Of a stretch of DNA of 64,000 nt, positions 1-12,658 are shown one piece after another. Every line of letters begins with the position of its first letter. Position 1 is the first letter of the stretch. The notes below the pieces were generated by a model that worked only from the letters and a program-made list of their open reading frames with translations, was not told the DNA's origin and ran no database searches. The position numbers and the translations under genes were made by a program. The DNA is from Stercorarius parasiticus. Taxonomy: Eukaryota > Chordata > Aves > Charadriiformes > Stercorariidae. The stretch covers positions 520,020-584,019 of the forward strand of contig VWZL01002049.1 of assembly GCA_013396915.1 (NCBI GenBank). The letters run 5' to 3'.

Positions 1-1145
1 CCTGTGTTTCAGCTTGTGCCCACCGTCTTGTCACTGGGTTCCACTCAGAAGAGTCTGGATACATCTTTTCTACTCCATCCCTTCAGATACTTCTGCACAT
101 TGATAAGATCTACCTGACCTTTCTCTTCCAGGCTGAGTAGTCCCAGTTCTCTCATTCTCTTCTAGTATGACACTGGCTGTAGTGCCTTAATCATTTTTTG
201 GCCATGTGGTGGACTTTTTCCGGTATGTCTATGTTTCTCTTGTATTGGGGAACCTAGAACTGGACATAGCACTCCAGATGTGTTGCACCAGGGCTAAGTA
301 GAGGAGAAAGATCACCTCCCTTGACCTGCTGGCAATGCTCTGCCTAAAGCAGCTTAGGAGGAGATTGGCCGTCTTTGCCATGAGGGCACATTGCCAGCTC
401 CTGGTCAACTAGTTGTCCATCAGGACTCCCAGGTCCTTCTCTGCAGAGCTGCTTTCCAGCTGGGTGGCCCCTCACATGCACTGATGCATGGGATTATTTC
501 TCCCCAGATGCAGAATTTTGCTTTTCCCTTTGTTGAACTTCTTGAGATTCCTGTCAGCCCATTTCTCCAGCCCATTGAGGTCCCTCTGTACAGCAGCACA
601 ATTGTCTGGTGTGCCAACAGTTTTGTAACATCTGAGAGTGCTTCTGTCAATGTAAACTTCAAACTTACTGAGGGTGCACCCTGTCCCGTCATCCAGGCAA
701 TTAAGAAAGATATTAATCAGGATTGTCCCCAATATTGAACCCTGGGGCACACCACTAGTGACACGCCTTTAACTGGACTTTGTGCCATTGACCATAACCC
801 TTTCAGCAGGCAGTTCAGCCAGTTTTTAGTCCACCTCACTGTCCATTTATCTAGTCCATATTTAATCAGTTTGTCTAGGAGGGTCTTACGGGAAAGAGAG
901 AGTTGAAAGCCTTACTAACATAAAGATAAACAACATGCACAGCTCTCCCTTCACCCACCAAGGTGGTCATCTCATTGCAGGCTGTCAGGTTGGTCAGGTG
1001 TGATTTCTCCTTTGTAAACCCATGCTGACTACTCTCCATCACTTTCTCTTCCTTCATATGTTTTGAAATGGTTTCCAAGATTATTTGCTATAACACCTTC
1101 CCAGCTATTGAGGTAAGGTTGTCCTCACCTTGATCTTCTATCAAA
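1..1145 (-). mobile_element. CR1 LINE, old 5'-truncated copy with decayed ORF2
   Basis: A non-LTR retrotransposon of the CR1 family, read on the minus strand; its 3' part continues past the left window edge. Minus-strand translation shows reverse transcriptase pieces in several frames. Around 875-1078 there is the block ending VVYLYVSKAFNS, where active CR1 copies have an aspartate in a YLDFSKAF-type motif (motif A), so the catalytic Asp is lost. Around 472-750 there are PQGSILGTILINIFLN, then a YIDR in place of the catalytic YADD-type box, then WADRNLKKFNKGKSK and LHLGRNNPMHQ. The 1-470 part matches the C-terminal region of CR1 ORF2 in antisense (double-strand text such as the pyrimidine-rich 'cttccaggctgag' block near 125). 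Frame changes and lost catalytic residues show a dead, old copy. The right boundary near 1145 is where CR1 similarity fades and is approximate. Family assignment is from remembered CR1 motifs. Confidence 0.92.
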
Positions 1146-4100
1146 TGAACATTATTAAACTCTGAACTAGAAAGCACTAATCCCACTAGAGGTCTTGCGT
1201 TTTATGATCTTCGTAGCTATAAGAAAGAATAAAGGGCTTTTTCATAGATCCTTCTCCCCATATTTACTAAACCAGATCTCTGATTACACAAATATTTCTA
1301 TTTTGCAATTCCTCTCAGCTCTCTGGAAAACAGTGCCTGTTCCTCAGCAACACAACAGGAACCTGTGGGCTTTGCACTCTCTCTCTTAATTCTTCCAGAA
1401 TGCATTTTCTTCACCTCAGTTCAAAACTCCCCTCCCACCTCTTTCTATCATATTCCTCTAGTCCTTCCTTCTGCTACTCCTCCCCAATCCAAGACTAAAA
1501 CCAAAAGATCCTCATCATCCTTTGCCCTAGATTCCCCCAGTATTTTACCAGAATAGAACTCCATCACGCCCCCATGATTTCTAGTAAAAGAAGTCTGAAA
1601 TGTAATTAGAAAAAAGCAATATTAACTCAGAAACCAAAATACGCTAAATCAATAAACCAAGTACCTGAATAAAGGTCCGGTCAACTTCCCATGGGATAGA
1701 AGATCCAAATGATGGCATTTCAAAGCAATATATACAACAGGTGGCTCTGCTTTGAACATCTGTACCATCACAGCTGTTCTCAAACAGCAGATAAGAGGGT
1801 AGGCTAGATGAGCAGAGTCCTGGGGAATGAAAGATAATAATCAGTAGATTGAGTTGTAGCAATGGAGCCAATTACATTACGTGGTGTGTTACAGATCTAA
1901 GTAGTTTGACATATGTGGGAATAAGTCTAAGACACCAGGATGGGATTCATTCCCAAACATGGCTTACGGAATTTATTCCTGCAGGGGATGGATATTCCCA
2001 TGTCCCAGTGAGACCTGCATGTCAAACCAGACCCTCAGAATGGCCTTCAGGTGGATCCTGATCTCCCCTAGAACACAGACAGGACATCTCTATTCCATAA
2101 GAGTAGGTGGGCACTACTGTGTAAGACATATTGCAAACAATCTTGCAACACATGGATATGATCACAATGAAAGATTCAGGCTTTATATATCTCTATAACC
2201 CTTCCATCGACTATGAATTTCTCGACTGCTATTGCCAAGTTATACAGAGCTCAGCATCAATTCTCTGGAAAATCACTGTTCACAGTGACTGCCTGATCTT
2301 TGACCAACCCATGTGCTAAGCACTGCTACTGCCACAGCCTCATCCTGTTGTCTTAGTTCTGTGAAAATAAGCTGCCAGGTTTGTTTTCACTGATTATTAG
2401 TATGTTTATGAAAGTGCTGACCTGAGGATCCTAAATGAAGATGTTTTACTAGTAAGTAGAGCAAGTAACTTATACATTAACTAATTAATATTTTTAATGT
2501 CTTCCAAGGGCAGACTATCACATATTCTGTATTCTAGGACTTCTGATTTTTGGAGAACTAGTTATTGTCTCAGCCTAACCAAGCCCTAGCTGCCAAAGCA
2601 GTATCACTAAGCAGACGGTGTGAAGCCCTGTTTGACATCCTAATCTGAATCAAAGCTATTAACTCATGCACACATAGCAATAACTTTTTGTGTTATAGCT
2701 GTACTGAAAAATCCTGCTTTCCTCTCATAGGCCAGCTGTGCACATTTCATCAAGAGAATGCTACTTCTAAAAGTGCTACTGAAGGAAAAGAAGTTTTAGG
2801 AGTCTGTCAAATGTATTTGTACTGGCTTTTTAAATTGAAAGCAAGTATGAGAATATGGTCTTAGAACATTTTAATTTCTTACTCCTGTACAAACTAGGGT
2901 AAGTCACTCTCTCTGTACTCAGCTGGGAGCCATATTCAGATCCTCTTTCTTAAATGAAATGGGAGACATTGATCAACTTTAAATTTTGCATTGACATTCA
3001 ACTCTTTCAGACCATCTTTAAGGAATGAGTGTCTACAGTGAAAGTACAGAAATTCAAGTAGAAAATAAAAATGCAGCCACTAACAGGCCTGTCTGAGGCA
3101 TTCAGCTGACAGGGGCTTTTTTTGGCATAAAATTACAGTAGAATTGAATGCTAAAATATATTTTTTTCCCCATACAATTTATAGTATACAATGATATGAT
3201 TCTCAAGACATGAATCTACACTTTTCGGTGGAAAGAGATTGTGGGTAACCTGCTTTTAGTTTTATCACAGGGTAATTAATACGTCAGCAACACTTCTATA
3301 CAAACTTGCAGAGTAGAAGCACTAAGGATTTTACTGCAGACTTTCTTTAGAATAGCTACCAGCCTATGCTCAATGTTCTTGCAGCAAATTTACTCTTTTC
3401 ACTAAGCCTTTATAGTGACATACATGCACCATATTACTTTGCCTGCAATAAAATCACAGGGTTGGTGGGGATGTTGGGTTTTGGAAGCAGTAAAAACTAA
3501 GTAATTTAAAAGTTGTAATTTGGAGGTTTTCTTAGTGTCTTTTTATATTCTATATTGTATCTACAATATACTATTAATTGTATATAACAATATATAAAAC
3601 ATAGTAATATGCATTATATCTACAGGGTTGCATGACATGCACAGTGACATAAAATCCATTCTACTAAATTAAAAAGTAAAATTACCAGAGAACAGATAAT
3701 TAAGATAATCACAGTAATACTTCATGACCCAGTGAATAGTTTCAGACATTCTGCTATTCAGCTCAGAATTCAGTAAAACACCTTAGTCGTTCATCAAGTT
3801 ACGGTACAAAAACTCAGACTTGAAATATTTTTCATAACAGATATTCATCAGATTTCTTTATGCTTCCTACAGAATGCTATGATGATAACTTCTGAGATAG
3901 CATTTTGACAGCAGTATAAAAATAAATGTTAAATACTCCTATTAATAATAGTATCTAACAACACACAGATGGTAACAAAAGTCCATAGATGATGAGCTCC
4001 CACATGAATTCCAGTTTCAGCATCACAACTCCAGCTTTCTTTTTGCTACTCTCTTGCAATTTCCCTGCTTAGGACAGCACTAGCTTCATTACTGAAACCC

Positions 4101-6835
4101 TCTCAGTTACAAGGGAAACAGCTTAGTTCAAAACTTCTTGATCTTGCAGAGCAGAATAGGTTTCCTTCACTCTTTTCTAAAACTCTCCTGAATGGCATAT
4201 GGTAATTTTCCTCGAAATGGATGCACTTCACCTGTACTTGCTTCTATTGGTGTCAAAGCACTTTGGAGTCTCTCAGGAAGCTATGAATCTTAATGGTAAC
4301 AGAGCTTTCAGTAACTCCAGTAAATTCTCTTTTTCCTCTTTTTTTTTTTTTAATTCAATAGCACAAAAGAACAGTAGAGAAAAAAGGTAATTTAATTATC
4401 TCTGAGTTATGTTTGTCGGAATTAAATAGCAGTTGCACTCTGAAGTGTATCTCCGTGAAAATGGTACTTCATAGTATCACGTTACAGTGCCTCAGTGATT
4501 TCAGCCCAGAAAAGCAATCACAAGTCCTGTTCCCTCTTGCTTTCATGCTATTACTGGTAATGACCAGTAATATGGACTGTCATTAAAACTTGTTAACTCT
4601 TTCATTGATGAGGCTAAACTCACATCATTAGCTGTACTGGGTCCCCCACGCCAGTGGAAAAAAGCAGGAGATGAGTGGGTTGGTAGGACACGAAAAGAAG
4701 CATGGGTTTGAGTACCAATATTCTACCTTCAAATCAACACCCGTGCGAGCTGAACTCTTTGAGAAGTACAGTAGGAACCAATTTTCCCAGGTAAAAGCAT
4801 TTTGTCCTAGCTAATGTGGGTAAGAGCCATGCCTGCCAGCACAAATTTCCCTTCCGTGCTGAATGGACTGATTAAAATATTGAGTGTAAAATGCCAGTTC
4901 CATTCAATTTGCTTTTACATCTAGAAAAATTGCAAATAATTAATAACATACCTTTTTCTTTTCTTACCCCTCCCTGCAGTGAAATACAAAGGCGTTAAGG
5001 CGATAGCTCCCTTTGTACCTGCTTAGTTTGAGATATGTGTTACACAAAAAGAGAGCTAGTAGGGACAAAAAGTTTGAAAACAGAAGGTCTAGATTCTTTT
5101 TAGATAGCGGGAATTGCATTGCTTTCCCATCTTAACTTTTCTGATCAGAAATCTCATTTTAAAATTCCTAAATACCAGCTGGTTTCTGCTCTATCTCATA
5201 AAATGATGGTTTTGTTTTAGTATCTGGTTTCCTGTGGAGCAAAAGAACTTTCTCAGTTAGCTAGTAAAAAAAATTGCTATTTTTATCTAGACAGATATTT
5301 AAGTCCTCATCTCTATCTAACTGTAATTGTATGGAGAGATAGAATAAACTCGGTTCCTTATAGCTTCACCAGGGTCTAAAACTTTTCCTATGGAATTCTA
5401 TTCTCGACTGAAGACGTTTACCCTCATTTTTCAACATACTCCTTATATTGCTACCACATAGCTGATAGTATTATTGGACTCTCTGCCTGAATATTAGAAG
5501 GAACTTCAACGTAATTTTTACAGCAACAGAAAAAGAAGTAATAGTCAAATGTATAAACTTGGCCAACACTCACCGAAAGACTCTATGAAGTTACAGTAGT
5601 TTTGCTCTGCCCTATTAGAGACATGACTTTATTTCTAACTTAATTTCTACAAAGACTTTTACAACATTGGTCTTCAAAATGCAATGGAAGTTGTTGCTAG
5701 CTCTTGAGATTGCAATCTTGTTTGCTAAAAAAAGACTTTTAAAATTCACCTAGATGGCAATATCAATAAGGGAAAGTTGTGTAGAAAGTCCCATCTTTCA
5801 TTTTACCTTTTTATGTGCCTTTCATTGTGCAAAAGGTAATTTTTAATTTTGCAAGCCAACTCAACTCAGTACACTATGGAGCTATCTTGCATTAGTGTCT
5901 GTGGTTTGCTCTGGAGATGGCTTGCAAATCATCAAGTTGAGTCAGGAAAAGATCAGTGTAAAAAAAGTCCCTAGTCTTGGAAACCCTGAGATCCATGCAT
6001 CTTCCTCCAGAAAGATTTCTCCTCTCTGAAGTATCCACCTTGCAGTCTTCCCTTTGAGCACTTTCGCAGGAAGAGAAAGTATCTGAGCTAGACTTTTTCT
6101 TTTATGCCCCAGAGGCTCCTGTCTTATCGCAGGCATGTCGAAGTCAGAAGGCTACGTGTATTCCTGCAGTATGTATATTAGAAGCATTCCCATAAGGATG
6201 GAAATACAGGCTCTGTAGCATTTATGGAACAGCTATTGCCCAAATTCCTCAGCATAAATGTTAAAGATGATCCACTCTATGTACTTAAAATCAGGTCCCC
6301 TTAAGAAAGCAAGTGGTGAGAAATAATTCAGGAGGAACCATGGTTGTCTCCTACGCATGGTAGACTGAGCAGGCAGTATGAAGGAATACAGCAGAGTGAA
6401 ATAAAAAAAAAATTCCTATGAAGAGAAAAGATACTTATTTCCTCAGATTTTTACTCTGCCACTCAGGCAAAAAGAAGAAGGAAAACAATACTTCCTAGGT
6501 TTTTTAGATATACCCTGACCATAGGTAGTCTTACTGAGAAAGACAGTATTTTCTTAGGACCAGAAGGTTACAAATTGATTCCTAGTAAGAATCTGAGGAC
6601 ACAGGAAAATATGAGGAACTGCTCTTTGTGATTAAGAGCCCTCTTTAACTGATTTTTTTTTGTTTGCAAGACTGAAAATACTAGTAATAAAACCTTGAGG
6701 TCGCTATCTGTTTTCTTACACTGAAATATACAATCAGCTGTTTTAAAGAAGTGTTTTCTTACATCCTTGGAGGCTTGTTCAATGACCACTCACTCAGCAG
6801 GCATCTTAATTGTTTTCTTTCCTCTCTTCTTTCAG
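1146..6835. other. Non-coding AT-rich stretch, no gene recognised
   Basis: Only short open frames typical of chance are present, none with a recognisable domain. Visible local structure is limited to the AT-rich palindromic patch at 3551-3570 and short homopolymers (for example T runs near 3117 and 4340). No tRNA, rRNA or repeat family was recognised. Confidence 0.6.
3551..3570. repeat. Short AT-rich perfect inverted repeat
   Basis: Arms tatattgta (3551-3559) and tacaatata (3562-3570) are perfect reverse complements separated by two bases. It lies in a roughly 80-bp A/T-only-like patch (about 3541-3620) with further tatata runs. Probably simple AT-rich sequence able to extrude, without a known role. 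Confidence 0.7.
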
Positions 6836-6860
6836 TGAAAGATAAATACTGTGACAGCAG
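6836..6860 (+). other. Candidate 25-nt micro-exon
   Basis: Seen: a long pyrimidine tract ending ctcttctttcag (AG at 6834-6835) is followed by 25 bases and then gtgagtat, a near-consensus splice donor at 6861. Of the three frames only one lacks a stop; it reads (x)KDKYCDS(x), entering after one base of a split codon and leaving two bases of the next. Inference: this could be a small coding exon of a plus-strand gene whose other exons lie outside the window. No protein family was recognised, and a 25-nt exon between good splice signals can occur by chance in 64 kb. Confidence 0.25.
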
Positions 6861-9102
6861 GTGAGTATTTAGAAAAAAAAGGATCATATGTTCCCCAAAT
6901 GGCACTCACATCCACTTTTTTTAACATGTTCTAGGTGAAAAGGCAGCCATTTTAGCAGCTCATTCATTTTCACTTGGCTTTGTAGGCCTTCAGTCTTTTT
7001 TATCCATTCTTTGCATGGATAGTACAGCTTTCCCCACTCCTTGAAATTTAGGTGGTTGCTCCTTGCAGTTCCAAAAAGCTTCTGTACATTAATCTACTCA
7101 CACAGAGCTCACTGCAACAAGGTCAAAGGAAAGAGCAGCACTGTGCCATGGTGAGTGCTGTCAAAAACACTGTGCAAAGCCTAAAACATTTCTTTAAAAT
7201 ATTCCATCTTAAGTTATTATCACTGAAAGCATGTTAAATAGCTAAGACATTCATGCAGTAAATTAGCTCCTTTGTGTTTGATGGAACTATTCATATGTGT
7301 ACATGTTATTAAGATAATAGCCTTAATTGCTTTTCATCATTTGTACAATTTTACTATTTGCACTAAATTCAGCTGTGAAAATGAAAGGAGATTATTTAGG
7401 TTCGAGTTTTGGCTATAATGTGTTAGCACAATGCTGAAATGTTTACATTGCAAGCACAGCAGAGAACTTATACCCATTGAAAAGACTTTTAAGAGATGTA
7501 TGAATATATTTCTATTAGAAATTCCAGTTTGGATCCTGAACTGGAAAATGAACTTCCTTCCATCACAAGCAAAGCAAAGGAACAAAACCCCACATATTTT
7601 CTCAATTTTTTAAAAAGGACACCTGAGTAAAAGCAGAAATATTCCCTTGTCCTAATGCTAGGAAATGTAATGTAGTGTAACCAGGTCCTGATTTCGAATG
7701 CATTGCTGTATACAAAGGAAGGGAATTGCCATATATTTTCTGGTAAACTTTCTCCACGTTACAAAAATCACTGTGATGCTAATTTTGCTGTATTCTTGAT
7801 GGAACTGACAGTATGTCGGGAAACTTACGCAGAGCTCTAGAATGAGAGGCAGTGACAAACCCGACGGCCCTTACTAGTAGCTTTGCCCCACATATGCAGC
7901 ATGCAGTTCTCATACCTCACATTCATATTTTCGCAGTGCACTAATAAAAACCTAGTTCCACTTTAACGCAGCATAAATACAATTCCCATATTTAAAAGTA
8001 TTTCATACCGTTTAGTGGGAGATATTCATATAACAGGGGTTTTCCTCTCACGATTCGTGAGCTGCTAACACAGTCCTGAAGGTCCACTGTGAAACTTGCT
8101 TTCATTAAGTGCCTATCAGAAGTAAAAGGGGCTCTTTGAAAATGAGCCTTTTACCTAGGGATTTCCTAGGAAAACCTGTGCCTGGGAAGGGAGCTGGGGC
8201 TGGTGGAAGGTATCACAGATGGCATTACCCATCAAATCCCTCAAGAAAACGTGACTGAAGGTTTGACTGAATATCGCAGTCTGCACATCAGTTCCCACCA
8301 GCTGGAGACCTGGTTCAGTTACGCAGACTCAGGCAGTAAAGGAATCAAACCTTCCTACAGGCTGAGAAATGTTTAATAAACTAATGAGCACTTCTCACTC
8401 AAAGACCATAAAAATAGGGTCAGAAGCTTGTTGCTTAGATGCCTAAGCAGTCCTTGATGCAAATAAGGCAGAAATTTAAAGGAAACTATGTTCAAAAGGA
8501 TTAGAGGAATCAGCTAAATCCAAGCAGATGTAGAAAGCAATTTCACCATTGGCAAGTCAACGGCAGAGTTAGATGGCTTTTGAATCCCAGTTTCTGTTCT
8601 TTCCAAGAAGAAACTTTTGTATGCTGAAAAGCCTTAGATGACAGTTTAAGATTGTATTTAAGATGACAGTTGCTATACGTCAGCCCAACATAATTTCATC
8701 ACAGTTCACTTATTCATGAATTCCAGATTTGATTTCATCACTTTTCATATAATCAAAGAGTTAATTAGAATTTCACTCCTGATATGATTGACATGTCATA
8801 TTTATATTGAAAATACTGCATCAAGAGTTGCAAAGTCCAAAAAACATCACAAGAATTTATGATGAGCGTAGCTATATGGCATCTTTTTAACACAACATTT
8901 GAATTGTTTCCTTAAAGAAAATGTACGATAAGAAACTGGGTGCAAATCTGGTCAACAAAGAGCTACATATATTTTTTTCTATTTAGGTGACAAGGTGGTT
9001 GTAGTAAAATTGGTATTAACTAGAAAAATTAGATGTAACGTAATCAGAGCAACCAAGGGAACCTGCTGCTGCTGCTAAAAGTCCTTTATACAGCCCCAAC
9101 AT
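6861..9102. other. Non-coding stretch, no gene recognised
   Basis: AT-rich unique-looking DNA. The only internal structure noted is an 11-bp direct repeat, agatgacagtt, at 8636-8646 and 8661-8671, and a short (CTG)n-like run of nearly five units near 9063-9076. Confidence 0.55.
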
Positions 9103-9627
9103 CATTTATAGAGAAATAGTAACTAGACATGATTTATCAAAGAACTAACTACTAGACAATGCAGCTTTGTTAATAAGCAGGATATTTCTGTCAAGAGAAT
9201 GATGAACTGTAGGCCTGGTCAGCAAACCAAGAAAACCACCTCCAACTGCCAAGATTAGAGAAGTAGGTAAAAGGTAATTTCGGCAGGGGGAGATTGTGAC
9301 CACTGACTCATTAACCACCTACCCAAATGATACCGCCTACTCAGAAGCGAACAATGGAAGAAGAAAACAGAGTCTGCGCACTGATTTACTTCTTCACTAG
9401 GAAGTGAAGAAACCTTGACCAATCATTAAAGAGAATAACAATGAATTTGCATTAATTTTTAGAATACGTAATGTTTGTTGTATAAAAAGGGAAATTTTGA
9501 AACTAAAGTGTGCTCTCTTAAGACAAGCACCCCATTTCTGCACATTAATGGAACAAACTTGGAAATAACTCTGCTCTGTTTGTTATTGGCTTGCACAGCA
9601 GATAAAGAACCCAGATTTGGGACAACA
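9103..9627 (+). mobile_element. Probable solo LTR of an avian ERVL-type endogenous retrovirus
   Basis: About 525 bp with the layout of a retroviral LTR on the plus strand. Seen: a CCAAT box (9419-9423), a TATA box tataaaaagg (9481-9490) about 60 bp further on, then a typical start-of-R region (gtgtgctctcttaag near 9509) and a terminal region ending gggacaaca near 9627. The wording of the R-U5 part (a block rich in 'ctctgctctgtttgttattggcttgcacag') resembles avian ERVL LTRs as I remember them. No gag, pol or env reading frames flank it and no primer-binding site was recognised, so a solo LTR left by recombination is the simplest reading. Both borders are estimates; target-site duplications were not identified. 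An alternative is an unrelated promoter-like sequence. Confidence 0.6.
9419..9490 (+). promoter_or_regulatory. CCAAT and TATA boxes of the putative LTR promoter
   Basis: ccaat at 9419-9423 and tataaaaagg at 9481-9490 are spaced as in an RNA polymerase II U3 promoter; transcription would start around 9510. Whether it is active cannot be seen. Confidence 0.5.
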
Positions 9628-9684
9628 AGGTGAGACTAGACTTAATGCTTCATATTACAGCTCATCTTTGCCTTTTTTTTTTTT

Positions 9685-9935
9685 NNNNNNNNNNNNNNNN
9701 NNNNNNNNNNNNNNNNNNNNNNNNNNNNNNNNNNNNNNNNNNNNNNNNNNNNNNNNNNNNNNNNNNNNNNNNNNNNNNNNNNNNNNNNNNNNNNNNNNNN
9801 NNNNNNNNNNNNNNNNNNNNNNNNNNNNNNNNNNNNNNNNNNNNNNNNNNNNNNNNNNNNNNNNNNNNNNNNNNNNNNNNNNNNNNNNNNNNNNNNNNNN
9901 NNNNNNNNNNNNNNNNNNNNNNNNNNNNNNNNNNN
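9685..9935. other. Assembly gap (251 N)
   Basis: A run of 251 undetermined bases. It is preceded directly by 12 T (9673-9684) and followed after 34 bases by 21 T (9970-9990), so sequencing or assembly through a T-rich repeat probably failed here. Open frames spanning the gap are artefacts. Confidence 0.98.
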
Positions 9936-9969
9936 GAACTTAAGCTTTATATTTACACCTATCTTTTGC

Positions 9970-9990
9970 TTTTTTTTTTTTTTTTTTTTT
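9970..9990. repeat. Poly-T tract (21 T)
   Basis: Uninterrupted homopolymer just downstream of the assembly gap. It could be the A-tail of a minus-strand retroposed sequence hidden in the gap, or simple slippage. Confidence 0.9.
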
Positions 9991-10668
9991 GTAAGAACCA
10001 GTAAAATGGCAAAAATAAAGATTGGGAAAAACTGTGTATGCGGAGTAGTGCTGAAGGACTTTTAGAAAAAAGTTTCCCTTTGGTTTCTCCCCTTCACGCA
10101 ACATTCAGCAGTGTTTTGGTGAAAGCTTGGCACATCTCCCAGGTTAGGACTTCACTTTGATTTTGCTCTAGCCTTGCAGTTTTGTTAATGCTTGCCTGCA
10201 TGTCTGTCTCATGTATGGGCAAGGGTGCCATCACCGTGTGCTGTATGTGCTCCCACCCTTCCCTAGAGCACAGCAAGAGGATGGTTACAGGAACATCTGT
10301 GGTGCCCACATGGCAGCAGGTACAGTTTTAGGAAGTTATCTGTGATGCTCCTTGTCTTTCATATAGGTAGATAATAAACAAGGTAACATGAAGCAACCAC
10401 TGAATCAGCGCAGCTGTGCAAAACCAGTCCCCAGAGGACTCTTTGCAATGCAAAATCCCCTTCACATGGTTGGCTGCTGCTCCACTTGCCGTACAGTTCT
10501 CCGTTACAAGCCACGTTCTTTCTCCCTTCTCTTTTTCCCTTTCAGTGGCCATAAAGGTAATACAACAGATACTTGAAAGATAGCTCACCTATGTATTACA
10601 ATTTAATTATGTTTCAGACTTTTTTTGGTCTCTTTTCCATGGGAAATCTCAAGGAAAGCCCCTTGGCA

Positions 10669-10728
10669 CTGTGGAAAATGTAGTCTGTTTTAGTTGCATT
10701 GTGGAAAATATAGTCCGTTTTAGTTGCA
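10669..10728. repeat. 30-bp tandem duplication, two copies
   Basis: Copy 1 (10669-10698) and copy 2 (10699-10728) abut directly and differ at three positions, all transitions (C/T, G/A, T/C). The unit core is gtggaaaatgtagtctgttt. The divergence suggests a duplication that is not very recent. It makes a repeated peptide in a minus-strand chance frame but no gene is supported. Confidence 0.95.
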
Positions 10729-12640
10729 TAAGTGTGGGGATAAAAGACGCATTGTAGGTATCTATTTTCCAGAGACTTTAAAGAATCAGTCATACGCAAA
10801 TATTATATTATCTTGTGCTGGAGGAAGAAGAAATGTTTTGGCTGAAACATCTAAAATGATTTTTTTTTATTTCATTATTTGAAAGAAATGTTTATTTCCA
10901 TCTTTGTTCAGTAAAAGTACTAATTTTTCATCTCTACCCACACAAATAAACAGATAGGCTAATTCTTCTCTAGAAAGTGGTTTAAAAATAATTTCTTCTC
11001 ATTCTAAAGTACTTAGAGGTTTCCTGAAAACATTGTTGTTAAAAAAAAATCTCAGAAAATACAGATGAGAAGTAATTTCTGTGGTTGGTGGTTTTGTTCT
11101 TTTTTTTTTTTTAAAAAGGATACATTTATCTTTTTGTTCAATTCTTCTACCGTCCAGACATGTCTGTAAAATCTCCAGTGCAGGAACCTTGCCTTACTCT
11201 GTTCCTGTAAAGGATCGTCTCACAATAAACAGACTTAAAATTGAGGAATATAAGAAAGGGAAAATTTGTGAAGAACTGTCTGCGATAGCACTGATATTGG
11301 CACATTTAAATTAGTTTGGCAATTATTTTGGGAAGAGCTCAGCTGGAATAATCATCTGATGTATTTTAGTTGTGTGCCAATTATTTCACAGATTTCTGCC
11401 AGCTACTCTCACCCTCTATGACAAAGTAATAAATCCTGCTTACTGGACAAAGTTAAATATCGCTATCAGCTTCAAGTCCACTACTCCAGGAAGACAAATA
11501 GGATTTGGGCCATATCCTGGCTAGTCAAAGTTGACAAACAACTAGTTCTCAACTGTCGCTTTCTCAGTTTTCACAGATATAAATAAGATGACTGCAAAAT
11601 CATCCTCCCTACCTCTTCTGTATCCAGGATGTCTCAGAGTATTGTTGTTTACTGTAAGGCATCCTCACAGAAACTCTTTGTGGTGGTGTAATTCACCAAA
11701 AGACATGCCGATAGAATTCTGTCCATTCAACAGTTGAAACTGTATTGTTGCCAAATGAGTTCAATAATTTACTTTGGTGTTTAAATATGAAGCCAAAAGC
11801 CGTTCCCCACCTGCTAAGGTAAACTGGCTGGAGACACTCACAGCACAGTTAACAAACAATCGTCCCAGGAGAGAGAAAATCTTGACTTCTAGGTTTGTCC
11901 CAGATGATAACAAGACCTGTCTGCTATCTGGGAAACAGGGACAAAGGCAGACACAAAGATCCACAGGCTGCAAAATAATTTGACAAGAGCAGAAAGACCA
12001 TCTCGGTAATTGCTGCCTACATCAGTCCAAACCACTGTTCTGGATGCTTGTGCTAAAAGGGCTGTCCCTTGCCTCGCAGAGGTTGATTTGAAGTCAGTTC
12101 TCGGAGAACCACAGCATGTTATTTCATCAGCCGGCTTGTCAACTCGGTGATGAGAAAACTGTAATGCCACTGCCACTTATTTCAGTGAAAAACAGAGCTG
12201 AGTTTTCAGGGTGTTGTTGGCACTGCAGCCTCATCACCCACTCCAGACCTCCTCTAATGACCTGACCGCAGAGGAGTGGTGGCACAACTGGGGTGGGGGA
12301 AAGGGTAGAGGGAGTCCTTATTGTATGCTGCTTAGATTTTCATGAAAATCTGAACTAATCTTCTTGACAGCAAGTAATTTCTTGAAATACATTCAAAAGA
12401 AACAAAAGGGACACTGTTAAAATAAAAAAAATGCCTAATATAGAGACCCTTAAGAAGAAAAGCTGCGGAATTCTTTCCACCAGTTATGCTGTTTGTAGAA
12501 AACAGTATTACTATTACTTGTTCCTTCAATAATCCAAGCATGGCTAATATAATTTCACATTTCTCATAATAACTTTTGGTTTACACTACTTTAAAAGCAA
12601 TGCTCTTATTTAAGGAATAGCCAAATCATTAATTTAGGTG

Positions 12641-12658
12641 AAAAAAAATTTTTTTTTT
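12641..12658. repeat. A8T10 simple run
   Basis: Eight A followed by ten T; self-complementary low-complexity sequence. Confidence 0.9.

Noticed and set aside
9617..10004. Two open frames of 108 and 124 codons
   Set aside because: They exist only because the 251-N gap carries no stops.
10546..10556. 11-nt segment between a strong acceptor and ggtaata
   Set aside because: Too short and the donor is weak; the pyrimidine tract alone is not evidence for an exon.
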